From: JBFXAF01 sp050178915
GTDB lineage: Bacteria; Pseudomonadota; Alphaproteobacteria; Rhizobiales; Rhizobiaceae
NCBI GenBank assembly: GCA_050178915.1
Contig: JBFXFO010000079.1
Coordinates: 1 to 17,283, forward strand
Length of the DNA: 17,283 bases
Direction: 5' to 3'
Shown here piece by piece: positions 9,101-16,247 of the stretch. Every line of letters starts with the position of its first letter. The first letter of the stretch is position 1. A program made the translations under genes and the position numbers. Under the pieces are notes generated by a model. That model was not told the DNA's origin and ran no database searches. It saw only the letters and a program-made list of their open reading frames with translations.

Positions 9101-11655
9101 GGCTGAAGGTGTCGCCGCGCTTCGCCGGCGAACTGCTGGTGACGGTCGGCGCCGACCGCCTGCTGACCACCGTCTCGGCCACCGTGCCCGAAGATGGCGC
9201 GACGGTCGACGTCCCCGTTGGTGCCGACTGGGGCGCGGGCGCCTATATCACCGCGACGCTCTTCCGTCCCGGCGATGCGCAGGAATCGCGCATGCCGGCC
9301 CGCGCCATCGGCGTGAAATGGCTGAATGTCGATCCGGGCGCGAAGAAGCTCGGCGTTTCGATCGAGACGGTCGAAAAGACCGAGCCCCGCCAGCCGCTGG
9401 CTATCCCGGTCAGCGTCACCGGCGTGCAGCCGAACAGCGAAGCCTATGTGATGATCGCCGCCGTCGACGTCGGCATACTCAACCTGACCAACTACCAGAC
9501 GCCGGACCCGGATGGCTGGTACTTCGGCCAGCGCCGACTCGGGCTGGAGATCCGCGACCTCTACGGCCGCCTGATCGATGGCTCGCTCGGCGCCATGGGC
9601 AAGCTTCGCACCGGTGGTGACGGCGGCGGGATGGCCACGCGTGGCAGCCCGACGACCGAGAAGCTGGTCGCCTTCTTCTCCGGCCCGGTAAAGCTGGACG
9701 CCGAAGGCAAGGCGATCATCTCCTTCGACATCCCGCAGTTCAACGGCACGGTTCGTGTCATGACCGTTGCGTGGACGCAGGAGGCCGTCGGTCACGCCGA
9801 GAAGGAAGTGATCATCCGCGATCCGGTCGTGGTGACTGCCGGCGTGCCGCGCTTCATGGCTCCGGGCGACACCGCGATGATGCGGCTGGACATCGCCAAC
9901 ACGGACGGCCCGGCCGGCGACTATGCGCTCGCCGTCATGGGCACGGACGCTGTGGCGCCCGGCAATGTCTCGGCACCCGAGAAAGTCAGCCTCGCGGCTG
10001 GCCAGCGCGACACCGTGTTCGTTCCCCTGCAGGCGAACGCCGTGGGCGACGGGACGGTCACCGTCCGCCTCACCCACAGCGACGGACTCGAAGTGGAGAA
10101 GGTGCTGTTCCTGCCGGTGCGTCCGGCGACGGCGCCGGTGACGCAGCGCACCCTGGTCAAGCTGAACGCCGATGGCGGCAGCCTGACCGTCGACAGCCAG
10201 TTGCTGGCCGCCAGCCTGATCGAGGGCGCGTCGGTGAGCATCGGCGTGTCGCCGGTCTCGGCCTTCGACGTGCCGTCGCTGCTGCTGACGCTCGACCGCT
10301 ACCCGTATGGCTGCGCCGAGCAGACGACCAGCCGCGCGCTGCCGCTGCTCTACGTCAGCGAACTGTCGAAGGGCTACGGCATCGCTGAGGAGCCGGCTCT
10401 CAAGGGCCGCATCCAGGATGCCATCTACCGCGTGCTGAACTATCAGGCTTCGTCGGGCAGCTTCGGCCTCTGGGCCCCCGGCTCCGGCGACCTGTGGCTG
10501 GACGCCTACGTCACCGACTTCCTGACGCGCGCCCGCGAGAAGGGATACGAGGTCCCGGCCCAGTCGATGAACGCGGCGCTTGAAAACCTGCAGAACTCGC
10601 TGGCCTACGACCTCGACCTGCAGAGCCGCGGCAACGAGATCGCCTATGCGTTCTACGTGCTGGCGCGCAACAAGAAGGCGTCGATCGGCGACCTGCGCTA
10701 CTACGCCGACACGCAGATCGAAGCGTTCGCCAGCCCGATGGCGGTTGCACACCTCGCAGCGAGCCTCGCGCTCTACGGCGATGCGCAGCGGTCCGAGACG
10801 ACCTTCCAGGCAGCTCTGGCGCTCGCCAGGAGCACCGAGGAGGTCAACTACTATCGCTACGACTACGGCTCGCGCCTGCGCGACGCCGCGGCAATGCTGG
10901 CGCTGGCGGCGGAGTCCAACCCGCGGCCGTCGATCCTGCCGGCAATGGTGCAGCAGGTCGTCGATGAGCGCGCCAAGCAGAAGTGGACGAGCACCCAGGA
11001 CGAAGCCTGGATCCTGCTCGCCGCGCGCGCGCTGATCGAAAGCAATGGCGGCGTTCGCCTCGAAGTGAACGGAGCGCCGCATGCCGGCGTCTACTCCGGC
11101 CACTTCACCGGCGAGGAGATCGCCAGTGCGCCGGTCACCGTGGTCAACAGGGGCACCGAAGCGCTCGAGGGCGCGATCACGACGGTCGCCTCCCCGATCC
11201 AGCCGCTCCCGGCTGGCGGCAACGGCTACTCGATCGATCGCACCTACTACCGCCTCGATGGCACGGAAGCCAATGTCACCGAGGTCGGCCAGAACGAGCG
11301 CTTCGTCGTGGTGCTCACGGTCACGCAGCTGAATGACTGGCAGTCCCGCGTGGTGGTCAGCGACCTGTTGCCGGCCGGCTTCGAGATCGACAATCCGCGC
11401 CTGACGACCAGCGCGGACCTGTCGAACTTCTCCTGGCTGCCGGAGACGCAGGTGGCGCACCTGGAGTTCCGCGACGACCGCTTCGTGGCGGCGTGGGACC
11501 AGTCGGGTGGCCAGTCGGCGATGCAGCTTGCCTACATCGTCCGCGCCGTCACGCCCGGCACCTTCGTGCATCCGGCGGCGACGGTCGAGGACATGTACCG
11601 TCCAGAATTCTCCGCGCGGACGGCGGCCGGCATCATGCAGGTCAAGCAGCCTTGA
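6184..11655 (+). CDS. Secreted alpha-2-macroglobulin family protein with N-terminal Apple/PAN-like domain
   Basis: Bacterial alpha-2-macroglobulins are periplasmic protease traps: cleavage of a bait region exposes a thioester that captures the protease. The 1823-residue product has a Sec signal peptide (cleavage after ALA, residue 25) and an Apple/PAN-like domain with Cys 56, 60, 66 and 78. A helical TPR-like part follows at about 150-265, then a macroglobulin-domain array including MG2 near 597-640 (YAWTERGIYRAGETV). The probable bait is the Gly-rich stretch around 1140-1160, directly before the A2M domain (FSGPVKLDAEGKAIISFDIP). The thioester motif is C1377-A-E-Q1380, inside YPYGCAEQTTSRALPLLY, and opens the helical thioester domain. 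A C-terminal domain (SDLLPAGFEIDNPRL) resembles bacterial MG10. There is no lipobox, unlike the E. coli lipoprotein YfhM. pbpC follows by 35 bases, as in E. coli. Family certain; the N-terminal domain calls are by eye. Confidence 0.95.
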   Translation: MPKVLARGLGAMLLLLLAMLAPALAQDGGRLVVTTPDYDYFGFDLRTEQNVSLDQCKTACLGDSSCRAFTYNVKAKWCFLKSDFATMNSFPGAIAGKVVSVAGEPDIGAAPSISFMPDWMIEEARQFRNDVLKTQIGTVGLGGLVQGAEQAMLTGDPRTAVVNLKTAIAISPDEALNWISLARAIYAVSPATSEETSILQREGAAAAYGGYLLTRGTASRADSLAVLAVGLDRRELFRPALQAYEASLALVNSAAVRAEYEDLKARKGFRVVEHSVDADAASPRVCAQFSEDLVKTGVDYATFVTVDNQPAKAVEASGRQICVEGLEHGKNYNITFRSGLPAAIGEVIASPVVLSIYVRDRAPTARFTGDSFVLPATARRGIPIVSINMDAANVKLYRVGDRSLAQLLSGYQFLRQLDGYDISTVGEQLGAPVWEGQIEIASELNKEVTTSFPVDEALPERKPGVYVLTAQPVDDKRDSWESRATQWFVVSDIGLTTYTGQDGLNVFTRSLATAKPVANAKLTLLARNNEILGTATSDAQGRATFAPGLVRGESGMMPAVLMAEQADSDFVFLDMTRAGFDLSDRGVTGRQAAGALDVYAWTERGIYRAGETVHVAALSRDDKAVAVENLPLTFIFTRPDGVEDRRLVSDGKQLGGHSVDLGLSPNAMRGTWSVRVHTDPEQPALSTMMLLVEDFVPDRIEFDMAVEPKEVAVGETADVSIDGRFLYGAPAAGLAIEGEVNLNTTRQWERFPGYQFGMADEEGQAATRIPLENLPALDDDGKAVVPVTIDQLPSTTRLIDAEVVVRMREGSGRAVERRTSLDVRPEGAMIGIRPNFEGDEVPEGGTAGFSVIATDSAGNRQAMSGLLWKLVRVERRYQWYRSGSSWNYEPITSTVAIANGTIDVPAEGDASLVQGVVDWGRYRLEIETPDPDGPVTSVEFDAGWYVAASSTETPDGLEIALDKENYLPGDVARLKVSPRFAGELLVTVGADRLLTTVSATVPEDGATVDVPVGADWGAGAYITATLFRPGDAQESRMPARAIGVKWLNVDPGAKKLGVSIETVEKTEPRQPLAIPVSVTGVQPNSEAYVMIAAVDVGILNLTNYQTPDPDGWYFGQRRLGLEIRDLYGRLIDGSLGAMGKLRTGGDGGGMATRGSPTTEKLVAFFSGPVKLDAEGKAIISFDIPQFNGTVRVMTVAWTQEAVGHAEKEVIIRDPVVVTAGVPRFMAPGDTAMMRLDIANTDGPAGDYALAVMGTDAVAPGNVSAPEKVSLAAGQRDTVFVPLQANAVGDGTVTVRLTHSDGLEVEKVLFLPVRPATAPVTQRTLVKLNADGGSLTVDSQLLAASLIEGASVSIGVSPVSAFDVPSLLLTLDRYPYGCAEQTTSRALPLLYVSELSKGYGIAEEPALKGRIQDAIYRVLNYQASSGSFGLWAPGSGDLWLDAYVTDFLTRAREKGYEVPAQSMNAALENLQNSLAYDLDLQSRGNEIAYAFYVLARNKKASIGDLRYYADTQIEAFASPMAVAHLAASLALYGDAQRSETTFQAALALARSTEEVNYYRYDYGSRLRDAAAMLALAAESNPRPSILPAMVQQVVDERAKQKWTSTQDEAWILLAARALIESNGGVRLEVNGAPHAGVYSGHFTGEEIASAPVTVVNRGTEALEGAITTVASPIQPLPAGGNGYSIDRTYYRLDGTEANVTEVGQNERFVVVLTVTQLNDWQSRVVVSDLLPAGFEIDNPRLTTSADLSNFSWLPETQVAHLEFRDDRFVAAWDQSGGQSAMQLAYIVRAVTPGTFVHPAATVEDMYRPEFSARTAAGIMQVKQP

Positions 11656-11664
11656 GGCCAACAG

Positions 11665-11695
11665 GGCATCCCCTCATCCGAGGTGAGGGGATGCC
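11665..11695 (+). promoter_or_regulatory. Perfect 12-bp hairpin enclosing the pbpC ribosome binding site and start codon
   Basis: GGCATCCCCTCA at 11665-11676 and TGAGGGGATGCC at 11684-11695 are exact reverse complements around a 7-base loop. The right arm contains most of the pbpC Shine-Dalgarno region (AGGTGAGGGG, 11681-11690) and the ATG at 11691. The left arm starts 10 bases after the macroglobulin stop, within reach of a terminating ribosome. The structure could therefore hide the pbpC start until the upstream gene is translated. There is no T-run, so an intrinsic terminator is less likely. If pbpC starts at the ATG at 11706, the hairpin would instead lie wholly in the leader. Confidence 0.7.
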
Positions 11696-13814
11696 GGTCA
11701 CTCCGATGAAGCGCCGACATCGCAAAGCCATCTATGTCCTCGGGTCGCTCGCCGTCTTCGGCTGCTGGGCGGTCGCCGGGCTGCTCGTCGCCGACAAGGC
11801 GTTCCCGCCGCCGCTGCCCGAACCCATGCCGGTCTCGGCCGAGGTTCGCGACCGCGACGGCCAGCTCCTGAGCGCCTATGCGGCGCTCGACGGCCGCTGG
11901 CGTTTTGCCACCCAGCTGGACCAGGTCGATCCGCAATTCGTGAAGATGCTGATCGCCTATGAGGACAAGCGCTTCTACGACCATGACGGCATCGATTTCC
12001 TGGCGCTGGGGCGCGCCGCCAGCCAGCTCGTCGGCCACGGCCGCATCGTCTCCGGCGGGTCGACGCTGTCGATGCAGCTGGCGCGGCTGATCGAGCCACG
12101 CGAAGGTCGCACGCTCACCACCAAGCTCCTGCAGATCTTCCGCGCCTGGCAGATCGAGCGGCGGCTGTCGAAGGAGGAAATCCTCCAGCGCTACCTCGTG
12201 CTCGCGCCTTATGGCGGCAATCTCGAAGGTGTGCGCGCCGCGTCGCTCGCCTACTTCGGCAAGGAGCCGAAGCGCCTTTCGGTTTCCGAAGCTGCGCTGC
12301 TCGTGGCCCTGCCGCAATTGCCGGAGCGCCGCCGCCCCGACCGCAACCCTGACGGCGCACGCGCCGCGCGCGACCGCGTGCTGGCCCGTATCGCCGAGGC
12401 CGGCGTCATCGCCGAAAGCGAGGCCGAGCGCGCTTCCTCCGAACCCCTTGGCGCCACGCGCCGCGCCCTGCCGGCACTGGCGCCGCACGCCTCCAACGAT
12501 GCGATGGCCGCGGCGCCGTCCGAGACGACGCACCAGCTTACACTGTCCAGATCCGTGCAGGCGGCGCTCGAGCAGGTGGCGCGCGACGCCGCCCGCAAGC
12601 TCGGCAACAACATCTCGGTCGCCATGATCATGGCCGATGCGCGCACCGGCGAAGTCCTCGCCCGGGTCGGCTCCTCCGACTATTTCGATGCCTCCCGCTC
12701 GGGGTGGATCGACATGACCAAGACCACGCGCTCGCCAGGCTCGACGCTGAAGCCGTTCATCTACGGTCTGGCCTTCGAGCAGGGCATGGTTGCGCAGGAG
12801 ACCATGATCGAGGACCGGCCGGCGAATTTCGCCGGCTACCGGCCGCGCAATTTCGACATGGAGTACATGGGCGACGTCAGCGTCCGGCAGGCCCTGCAGC
12901 TGTCGCTCAATGTCCCCGCCGTGCGCCTGCTCGACGCCGTCGGACCGGCGCGGCTCGTGGCCCGATTCCGGCAGGCCGGTGTCACGCCGCGGCTGCCCGC
13001 CAACGAGCCGCCCGGCCTCGCCATCGGCCTCGGCGGCGTCGGCGTCTCGCTCACCGACCTGGTGCAGCTCTATTGCGGCCTCGCCAATGGCGGCATGGCC
13101 AAGAAGCTGCATGACGGCACCGAGAAATGGGCTGCCGATGCACCCCTTCTCTCCGGCCCCGGCACGATGGTGCTCGACGCGCAGGCCAACTGGCAGATCG
13201 CCGACATCCTCGCCGGCGTGCGCGCGCCGGCCGGCGCCGCGCCGCGCAAAATCGCCTACAAGACGGGCACCAGCTACGGCTACCGCGACGCATGGTCGGT
13301 CGGCTTCGACGGTCGCTATGTGCTGGGCGTCTGGGTCGGGCGTGCGGACGCAGGCGCCGTGCCGGGCCTGTCGGGCTATGAATCGGCAGCACCCATCCTC
13401 TACGAGGGCTTCGCCCGCTCCGGCCTTCCGGCAATCGCGCTGCGGCGTGCGCCGGCCGGCTCGTTCCGCCCGTCACGCGAGCAACTGCCCGTCACGCTGG
13501 CACGCTTTTCCACCGATGCGGACGGGCTTGTCGTTGCAAGCGCCAGGGCTGCCACGGAACCGGCGCCGCAGATCGTGTTCCCGCCGGAGGGTGCACGCAT
13601 CGAACTCGGCAATTCGGCATCGGAGGCACCCGAGCTTGTGCTGAAGCTGCAGGGCGGTCGCGCGCCGTTCCGCTGGCTCGCCAACGGCAAGCCGCTGACC
13701 GATGTCGTGCGCAAGCGCACGGCCACCTGGCAACCCGATGGCGCCGGCGCCGCGACGCTGACAGTCATCGATGCCGCCGGCCGCGCCGCCACCGTGCGCG
13801 TGTTCGTGGAATAG
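11691..13814 (+). CDS. pbpC: Penicillin-binding protein 1C (bifunctional peptidoglycan glycosyltransferase/transpeptidase)
   Basis: PBP1C is a class A penicillin-binding protein anchored in the inner membrane with periplasmic catalytic domains. In this 707-residue product a basic N-terminus and one membrane segment (about 14-34) come first. The GT51 glycosyltransferase follows, with EDKRFYDHDG at 91-100 (catalytic Glu 91), GGSTLSMQ at 122-129, and the APYGGNLEGVRAAS stretch typical of PBP1C near 172. The transpeptidase shows all three motifs: S351-T-L-K, S405-L-N and K524-T-G-T-S. The tail from about 626 (PQIVFPPEGARIEL onward) matches the PBP1C C-terminal domain. The frame is open back to 11493 inside the macroglobulin gene, but the ATG at 11691 has a Shine-Dalgarno sequence (AGGTGA) and gives a normal membrane anchor; the ATG at 11706 is the alternative. 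Pairing with a macroglobulin gene is known in other proteobacteria and suggests wall repair coupled to protease defence. Confidence 0.95.
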   Translation: MPVTPMKRRHRKAIYVLGSLAVFGCWAVAGLLVADKAFPPPLPEPMPVSAEVRDRDGQLLSAYAALDGRWRFATQLDQVDPQFVKMLIAYEDKRFYDHDGIDFLALGRAASQLVGHGRIVSGGSTLSMQLARLIEPREGRTLTTKLLQIFRAWQIERRLSKEEILQRYLVLAPYGGNLEGVRAASLAYFGKEPKRLSVSEAALLVALPQLPERRRPDRNPDGARAARDRVLARIAEAGVIAESEAERASSEPLGATRRALPALAPHASNDAMAAAPSETTHQLTLSRSVQAALEQVARDAARKLGNNISVAMIMADARTGEVLARVGSSDYFDASRSGWIDMTKTTRSPGSTLKPFIYGLAFEQGMVAQETMIEDRPANFAGYRPRNFDMEYMGDVSVRQALQLSLNVPAVRLLDAVGPARLVARFRQAGVTPRLPANEPPGLAIGLGGVGVSLTDLVQLYCGLANGGMAKKLHDGTEKWAADAPLLSGPGTMVLDAQANWQIADILAGVRAPAGAAPRKIAYKTGTSYGYRDAWSVGFDGRYVLGVWVGRADAGAVPGLSGYESAAPILYEGFARSGLPAIALRRAPAGSFRPSREQLPVTLARFSTDADGLVVASARAATEPAPQIVFPPEGARIELGNSASEAPELVLKLQGGRAPFRWLANGKPLTDVVRKRTATWQPDGAGAATLTVIDAAGRAATVRVFVE

Positions 13815-13900
13815 CCTGCCCCCGCAAAGGCGCAGTGCGGTCCAAATTCCTCCCCAAGCCGACGCTACTTGCAATCAGGGACGCTGGAACTGGTGACATT

Positions 13901-14605
13901 TTGCTTCGCTCGACGATTGCGGCCGCGCTGACGGCGGCCATGCTGACCCCTGCCCTTGCCGGCGACCTGCCAGAAGGCTTCGTGCGCCTTGGCGACGTTG
14001 ACCGCAGTATCAGGCAGGTCATGAGCTACGCCGGCTCGTTGAACTTCTTGGGCCGTCCTGCGCGCGGCTACGAGGCCCCTGTCTGCATTCTGAGCGAGCA
14101 AGCGGCAAACGCGCTCGCCGGCGTGCAGAAGCGGCTCATGGCGGAGGGGCTCAGCCTCGTGATGTTCGACTGCTACCGACCGCAGCGCGCCGTCTCCGAC
14201 TTCGCCTCCTGGGCGCGCCAGAGCGGCGGCACCGACCCGAAGTGGCATCCGACCGTGGCACGCAACCGCCTGATCCGCGATGGCTACATCGCATCGCGCT
14301 CGGCACATTCGCGTGGCTCGACGGTCGATGTCGGGATCGCGCCCGTGGAGCCGCGCATCGTCGAGCCGCCGGCCTGCGGCGCCGACAGCGGCACGCTCGA
14401 TTTCGGCACCGGTTTTGACTGCCTCGACCCGTCGAGCAACACCGACTCGCGCGCCGTCAGCGCCGAGGCGCGCGCCAACCGGCGCAAGCTGGTCGCGGCC
14501 ATGCGCGAAGCCGGCTTCAGGAACTACTCGGCGGAGTGGTGGCACTTCACGCTGGAAGGCGAGCCCTTCCGCAAACCCTTCGACTTCCTGGTGACGGCCC
14601 GCTAG
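13901..14605 (+). CDS. Exported D-alanyl-D-alanine dipeptidase (VanX/DdpX-like, peptidase M15D)
   Basis: VanX-type enzymes are zinc dipeptidases that split D-Ala-D-Ala. Key motifs are present, numbered from the TTG at 13901: D90-C-Y-R-P with the transition-state Arg 93, S134-A-H-S-R-G-S-T-V-D143 supplying zinc ligands His 136 and Asp 143, and E212-W-W-H215 supplying the catalytic Glu and third zinc ligand. Length (234) suits the family. A signal peptide (LRSTIAAALTAAMLTPALA, cleavage near 20) implies a periplasmic enzyme, as in Salmonella PcgL and unlike cytoplasmic VanX. A GTG at 13835 would add 22 residues, but those codons (CTA, CTT, GCA, GGA, ACT, GGT) do not look like this genome's coding style; GGTGA 4 bases before the TTG supports 13901. 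The gene follows pbpC on the same strand and probably shares its transcript. No vanH, vanA or vanRS partner is in the window, so recycling or wall-fragment scavenging is likelier than glycopeptide resistance. Confidence 0.88.
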   Translation: MLRSTIAAALTAAMLTPALAGDLPEGFVRLGDVDRSIRQVMSYAGSLNFLGRPARGYEAPVCILSEQAANALAGVQKRLMAEGLSLVMFDCYRPQRAVSDFASWARQSGGTDPKWHPTVARNRLIRDGYIASRSAHSRGSTVDVGIAPVEPRIVEPPACGADSGTLDFGTGFDCLDPSSNTDSRAVSAEARANRRKLVAAMREAGFRNYSAEWWHFTLEGEPFRKPFDFLVTAR

Positions 14606-14634
14606 CGCGGTCGCGCGTTTCGGCGCCTGCGCCG
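14605..14634. terminator. Possible bidirectional terminator hairpins between convergent genes
   Basis: Two small GC-rich inverted repeats fill the 33-base gap between the convergent dipeptidase and caspase genes. GCGCG/CGCGC with a 2-base loop spans 14605-14616, and CGGCGC/GCGCCG with a 2-base gap spans 14621-14634. TTT on one side and TAAA on the other flank the second stem, giving weak U-tracts both ways. Position favours a terminator; the structure itself is weak. Confidence 0.35.
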
Positions 14635-14638
14635 TAAA

Positions 14639-16195
14639 TCAGTCAGCGAAAACGGGGTAGAGTTCGCTGATCGCGGTGTCGGCGAACTTCGCGCCTTCGT
14701 ACACGGAATCGATCGTGATCGTCACCGACTCGGTTTTCACCGGCTTCGAGAAGCTGAAGCGGTTGGTGTCGCGAACGTCGGGCAGCTCGATGGCAAAGCT
14801 CTTGCCATTGGACAGTTCCAGCGTCGCGCCCTTGACGCGCGAATTGTTCGCCCAGGTCTTCTCGTCCTTGTCGTAGCCGTTGAGGATGTCGAAGCCGGCG
14901 AGTTGCCGCTCACCTGAGAAGTAGAGCGTGATCGACTGGCCGAGACCGGCGCCTTCGTCGTTCTCGACCCAGGCCGTCGCCGGATTGCCGTCGAACAGCA
15001 TGGCCGGGCTGTACTTGTTCTTGCCCTGCGGATCGAGCACGGACGTGGCGCAGTAGCTGATGTCCTCGCCATCGTCGCAGATCTCTTCCGGGTCGTGCGA
15101 GGCCGGCGTCAGCGCGCGCGACAGCGTCACCTCGTCCTCCGGCGGCTGCGCCAGGGCAACGGTGGTATCGGACCCGTCATCGGCGTTCGGGTCGGCGTTC
15201 GCCGCATCCGCGCCGCTGCCGTCGTCAGCCGAAGCGTCCGCGGTCGCTGCATCTTCGCCGCACGCGCTCTCCGCCTGCTCCTTGGCAAGGTCGGTGAAGA
15301 ACGAATCCGGGAAGCGGCGGATGAACGCCTCGAAGGCGCCGCAGGTGCCGGTGGCGACGGCCAGTTCGTAGGCCTCCTTGTCCGACACGCCGGAGCCGGC
15401 GGTGGCGACGGGGCTCGACTGTGCGGTCGCGGTCTCGTCCGCCGGCACGAACGAGAAGCGTCCGACCAGCGAAGAGGAGTCCCACGGCACCTGCGCGCCG
15501 TTGGTCTGCGCCATGACGTCGTTGCGCACGTCGATCATCATGTCGGAGATCGATTGGCCCTTCTCGTCGATGTGCTTGAGCAGCGCAGTCGAGAAGGGCG
15601 AGTTGCGGCCCGATCCATCGGACGCGACCGCGTCAGGCTGTGTCGCGAAGGCGATGAAGGTACCGCTGTTCGACTGCACGCGCGTCAGGCCCTTGGACAG
15701 CGGCACGGCCGAACGCGTCGAAGACTTCAGCTTGTCGGCGAACGGGTTGTCGCGGCAGGCGTCGAGGAAGATCAGATTGGTCTTCGAGCCACGCTCCAGT
15801 TGCCGCATCACGCCGGTGAGAGACACCAGCGAAATATCGATCTCGGCCTCGAACTCGACCATCGCATCGACAGGCACCAGGTAGTTCTGCCCGTTCACCT
15901 GCAGCCCGTGCCCGGCGTAATAGAACAGCGCCACGTCGGCGTTCTCGGCGGCGCGGCCAAACTGGATGAGCGACGAAACCAGTGTCCGGCGCTCGAGATC
16001 GGCTCCGCCGAACACCTCGAAGCCGAGATCCCTGAGCTTCGCCGTGAGGTCTTCGGCGTCGTTCTTGGGGTTCTTCAGCTTGGCAATGAATTCGTAGTCG
16101 GAATTGCCGACGATCAGCGCGCCGCGCTTCTCCGCGCTGGCAGCCGACGCAATGCCCGCGACGGCAACGAGCGCCATCGCAAGTCGGGCCAGCAT
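14639..16195 (-). CDS. Exported caspase-family (C14) protease with C-terminal discoidin/jelly-roll-like domain
   Basis: The 518-residue product has a Sec signal peptide (about 1-21, ASA cleavage) followed directly by a caspase-like p20 fold: GALIVGNSDY near 25, KNPKNDAEDL at 41, the catalytic His in YYAGHG (His 96) and the catalytic Cys in FLDACRDNPF (Cys 147). The substrate would be a protein cut after a specific residue, possibly Arg/Lys as in bacterial orthocaspases; this is family-based. A conserved helical segment follows (AYELAVATGTCGAFEAFIRRFPDSFF, quoted to its key residues around 275-300), then an Asp/Ala-rich linker (about 313-345). A C-terminal beta domain at about 370-518 (SPAMLFDGNPATAWVEN, SITLYFSGERQLAGFDI) resembles the F5/8 type C or NADase-type glycan-binding family. 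The frame stays open upstream to 16972, antisense to the next gene, but the signal peptide fixes the start at or near the ATG at 16195; GTG and TTG codons just upstream are alternatives. Confidence 0.87.
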   Translation of the reverse strand: MLARLAMALVAVAGIASAASAEKRGALIVGNSDYEFIAKLKNPKNDAEDLTAKLRDLGFEVFGGADLERRTLVSSLIQFGRAAENADVALFYYAGHGLQVNGQNYLVPVDAMVEFEAEIDISLVSLTGVMRQLERGSKTNLIFLDACRDNPFADKLKSSTRSAVPLSKGLTRVQSNSGTFIAFATQPDAVASDGSGRNSPFSTALLKHIDEKGQSISDMMIDVRNDVMAQTNGAQVPWDSSSLVGRFSFVPADETATAQSSPVATAGSGVSDKEAYELAVATGTCGAFEAFIRRFPDSFFTDLAKEQAESACGEDAATADASADDGSGADAANADPNADDGSDTTVALAQPPEDEVTLSRALTPASHDPEEICDDGEDISYCATSVLDPQGKNKYSPAMLFDGNPATAWVENDEGAGLGQSITLYFSGERQLAGFDILNGYDKDEKTWANNSRVKGATLELSNGKSFAIELPDVRDTNRFSFSKPVKTESVTITIDSVYEGAKFADTAISELYPVFAD

Positions 16196-16247
16196 GGGCA
16201 AAATGCCTGTCACCACGGTCAGACCACCCCGGTCGATCGATGGGCGA

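Noticed and set aside
8038..11661. Very long open frame (about 1200 codons) antisense to the macroglobulin gene
   Set aside because: It is rich in Arg, His and Gly with no recognisable domain, and mirrors the codon bias of the plus-strand gene, whose motifs are unmistakable. High GC removes stops from the opposite strand.
11493..11690. Upstream extension of the pbpC frame into the macroglobulin 3' end
   Set aside because: It would add 66 unrelated Arg/Gly-rich residues before a normal membrane anchor, and a Shine-Dalgarno sequence exists at 11691.
11665..11695. Intrinsic terminator at the macroglobulin-pbpC junction
   Set aside because: The stem is strong but no T-run follows and the right arm runs into the pbpC coding sequence. 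The CCCCTCATCCG string resembles the start of rhizobial intergenic palindromes, but the rest of such an element is absent.
11532..13112. Open frame of about 526 codons antisense to pbpC
   Set aside because: Low-complexity Arg/Gly/Ala composition and no motifs; shadow of pbpC.
13901..14605. Glycopeptide-resistance cassette suggested by the VanX-like gene
   Set aside because: No VanH, VanA-type ligase or VanRS gene flanks it, and the protein is exported.
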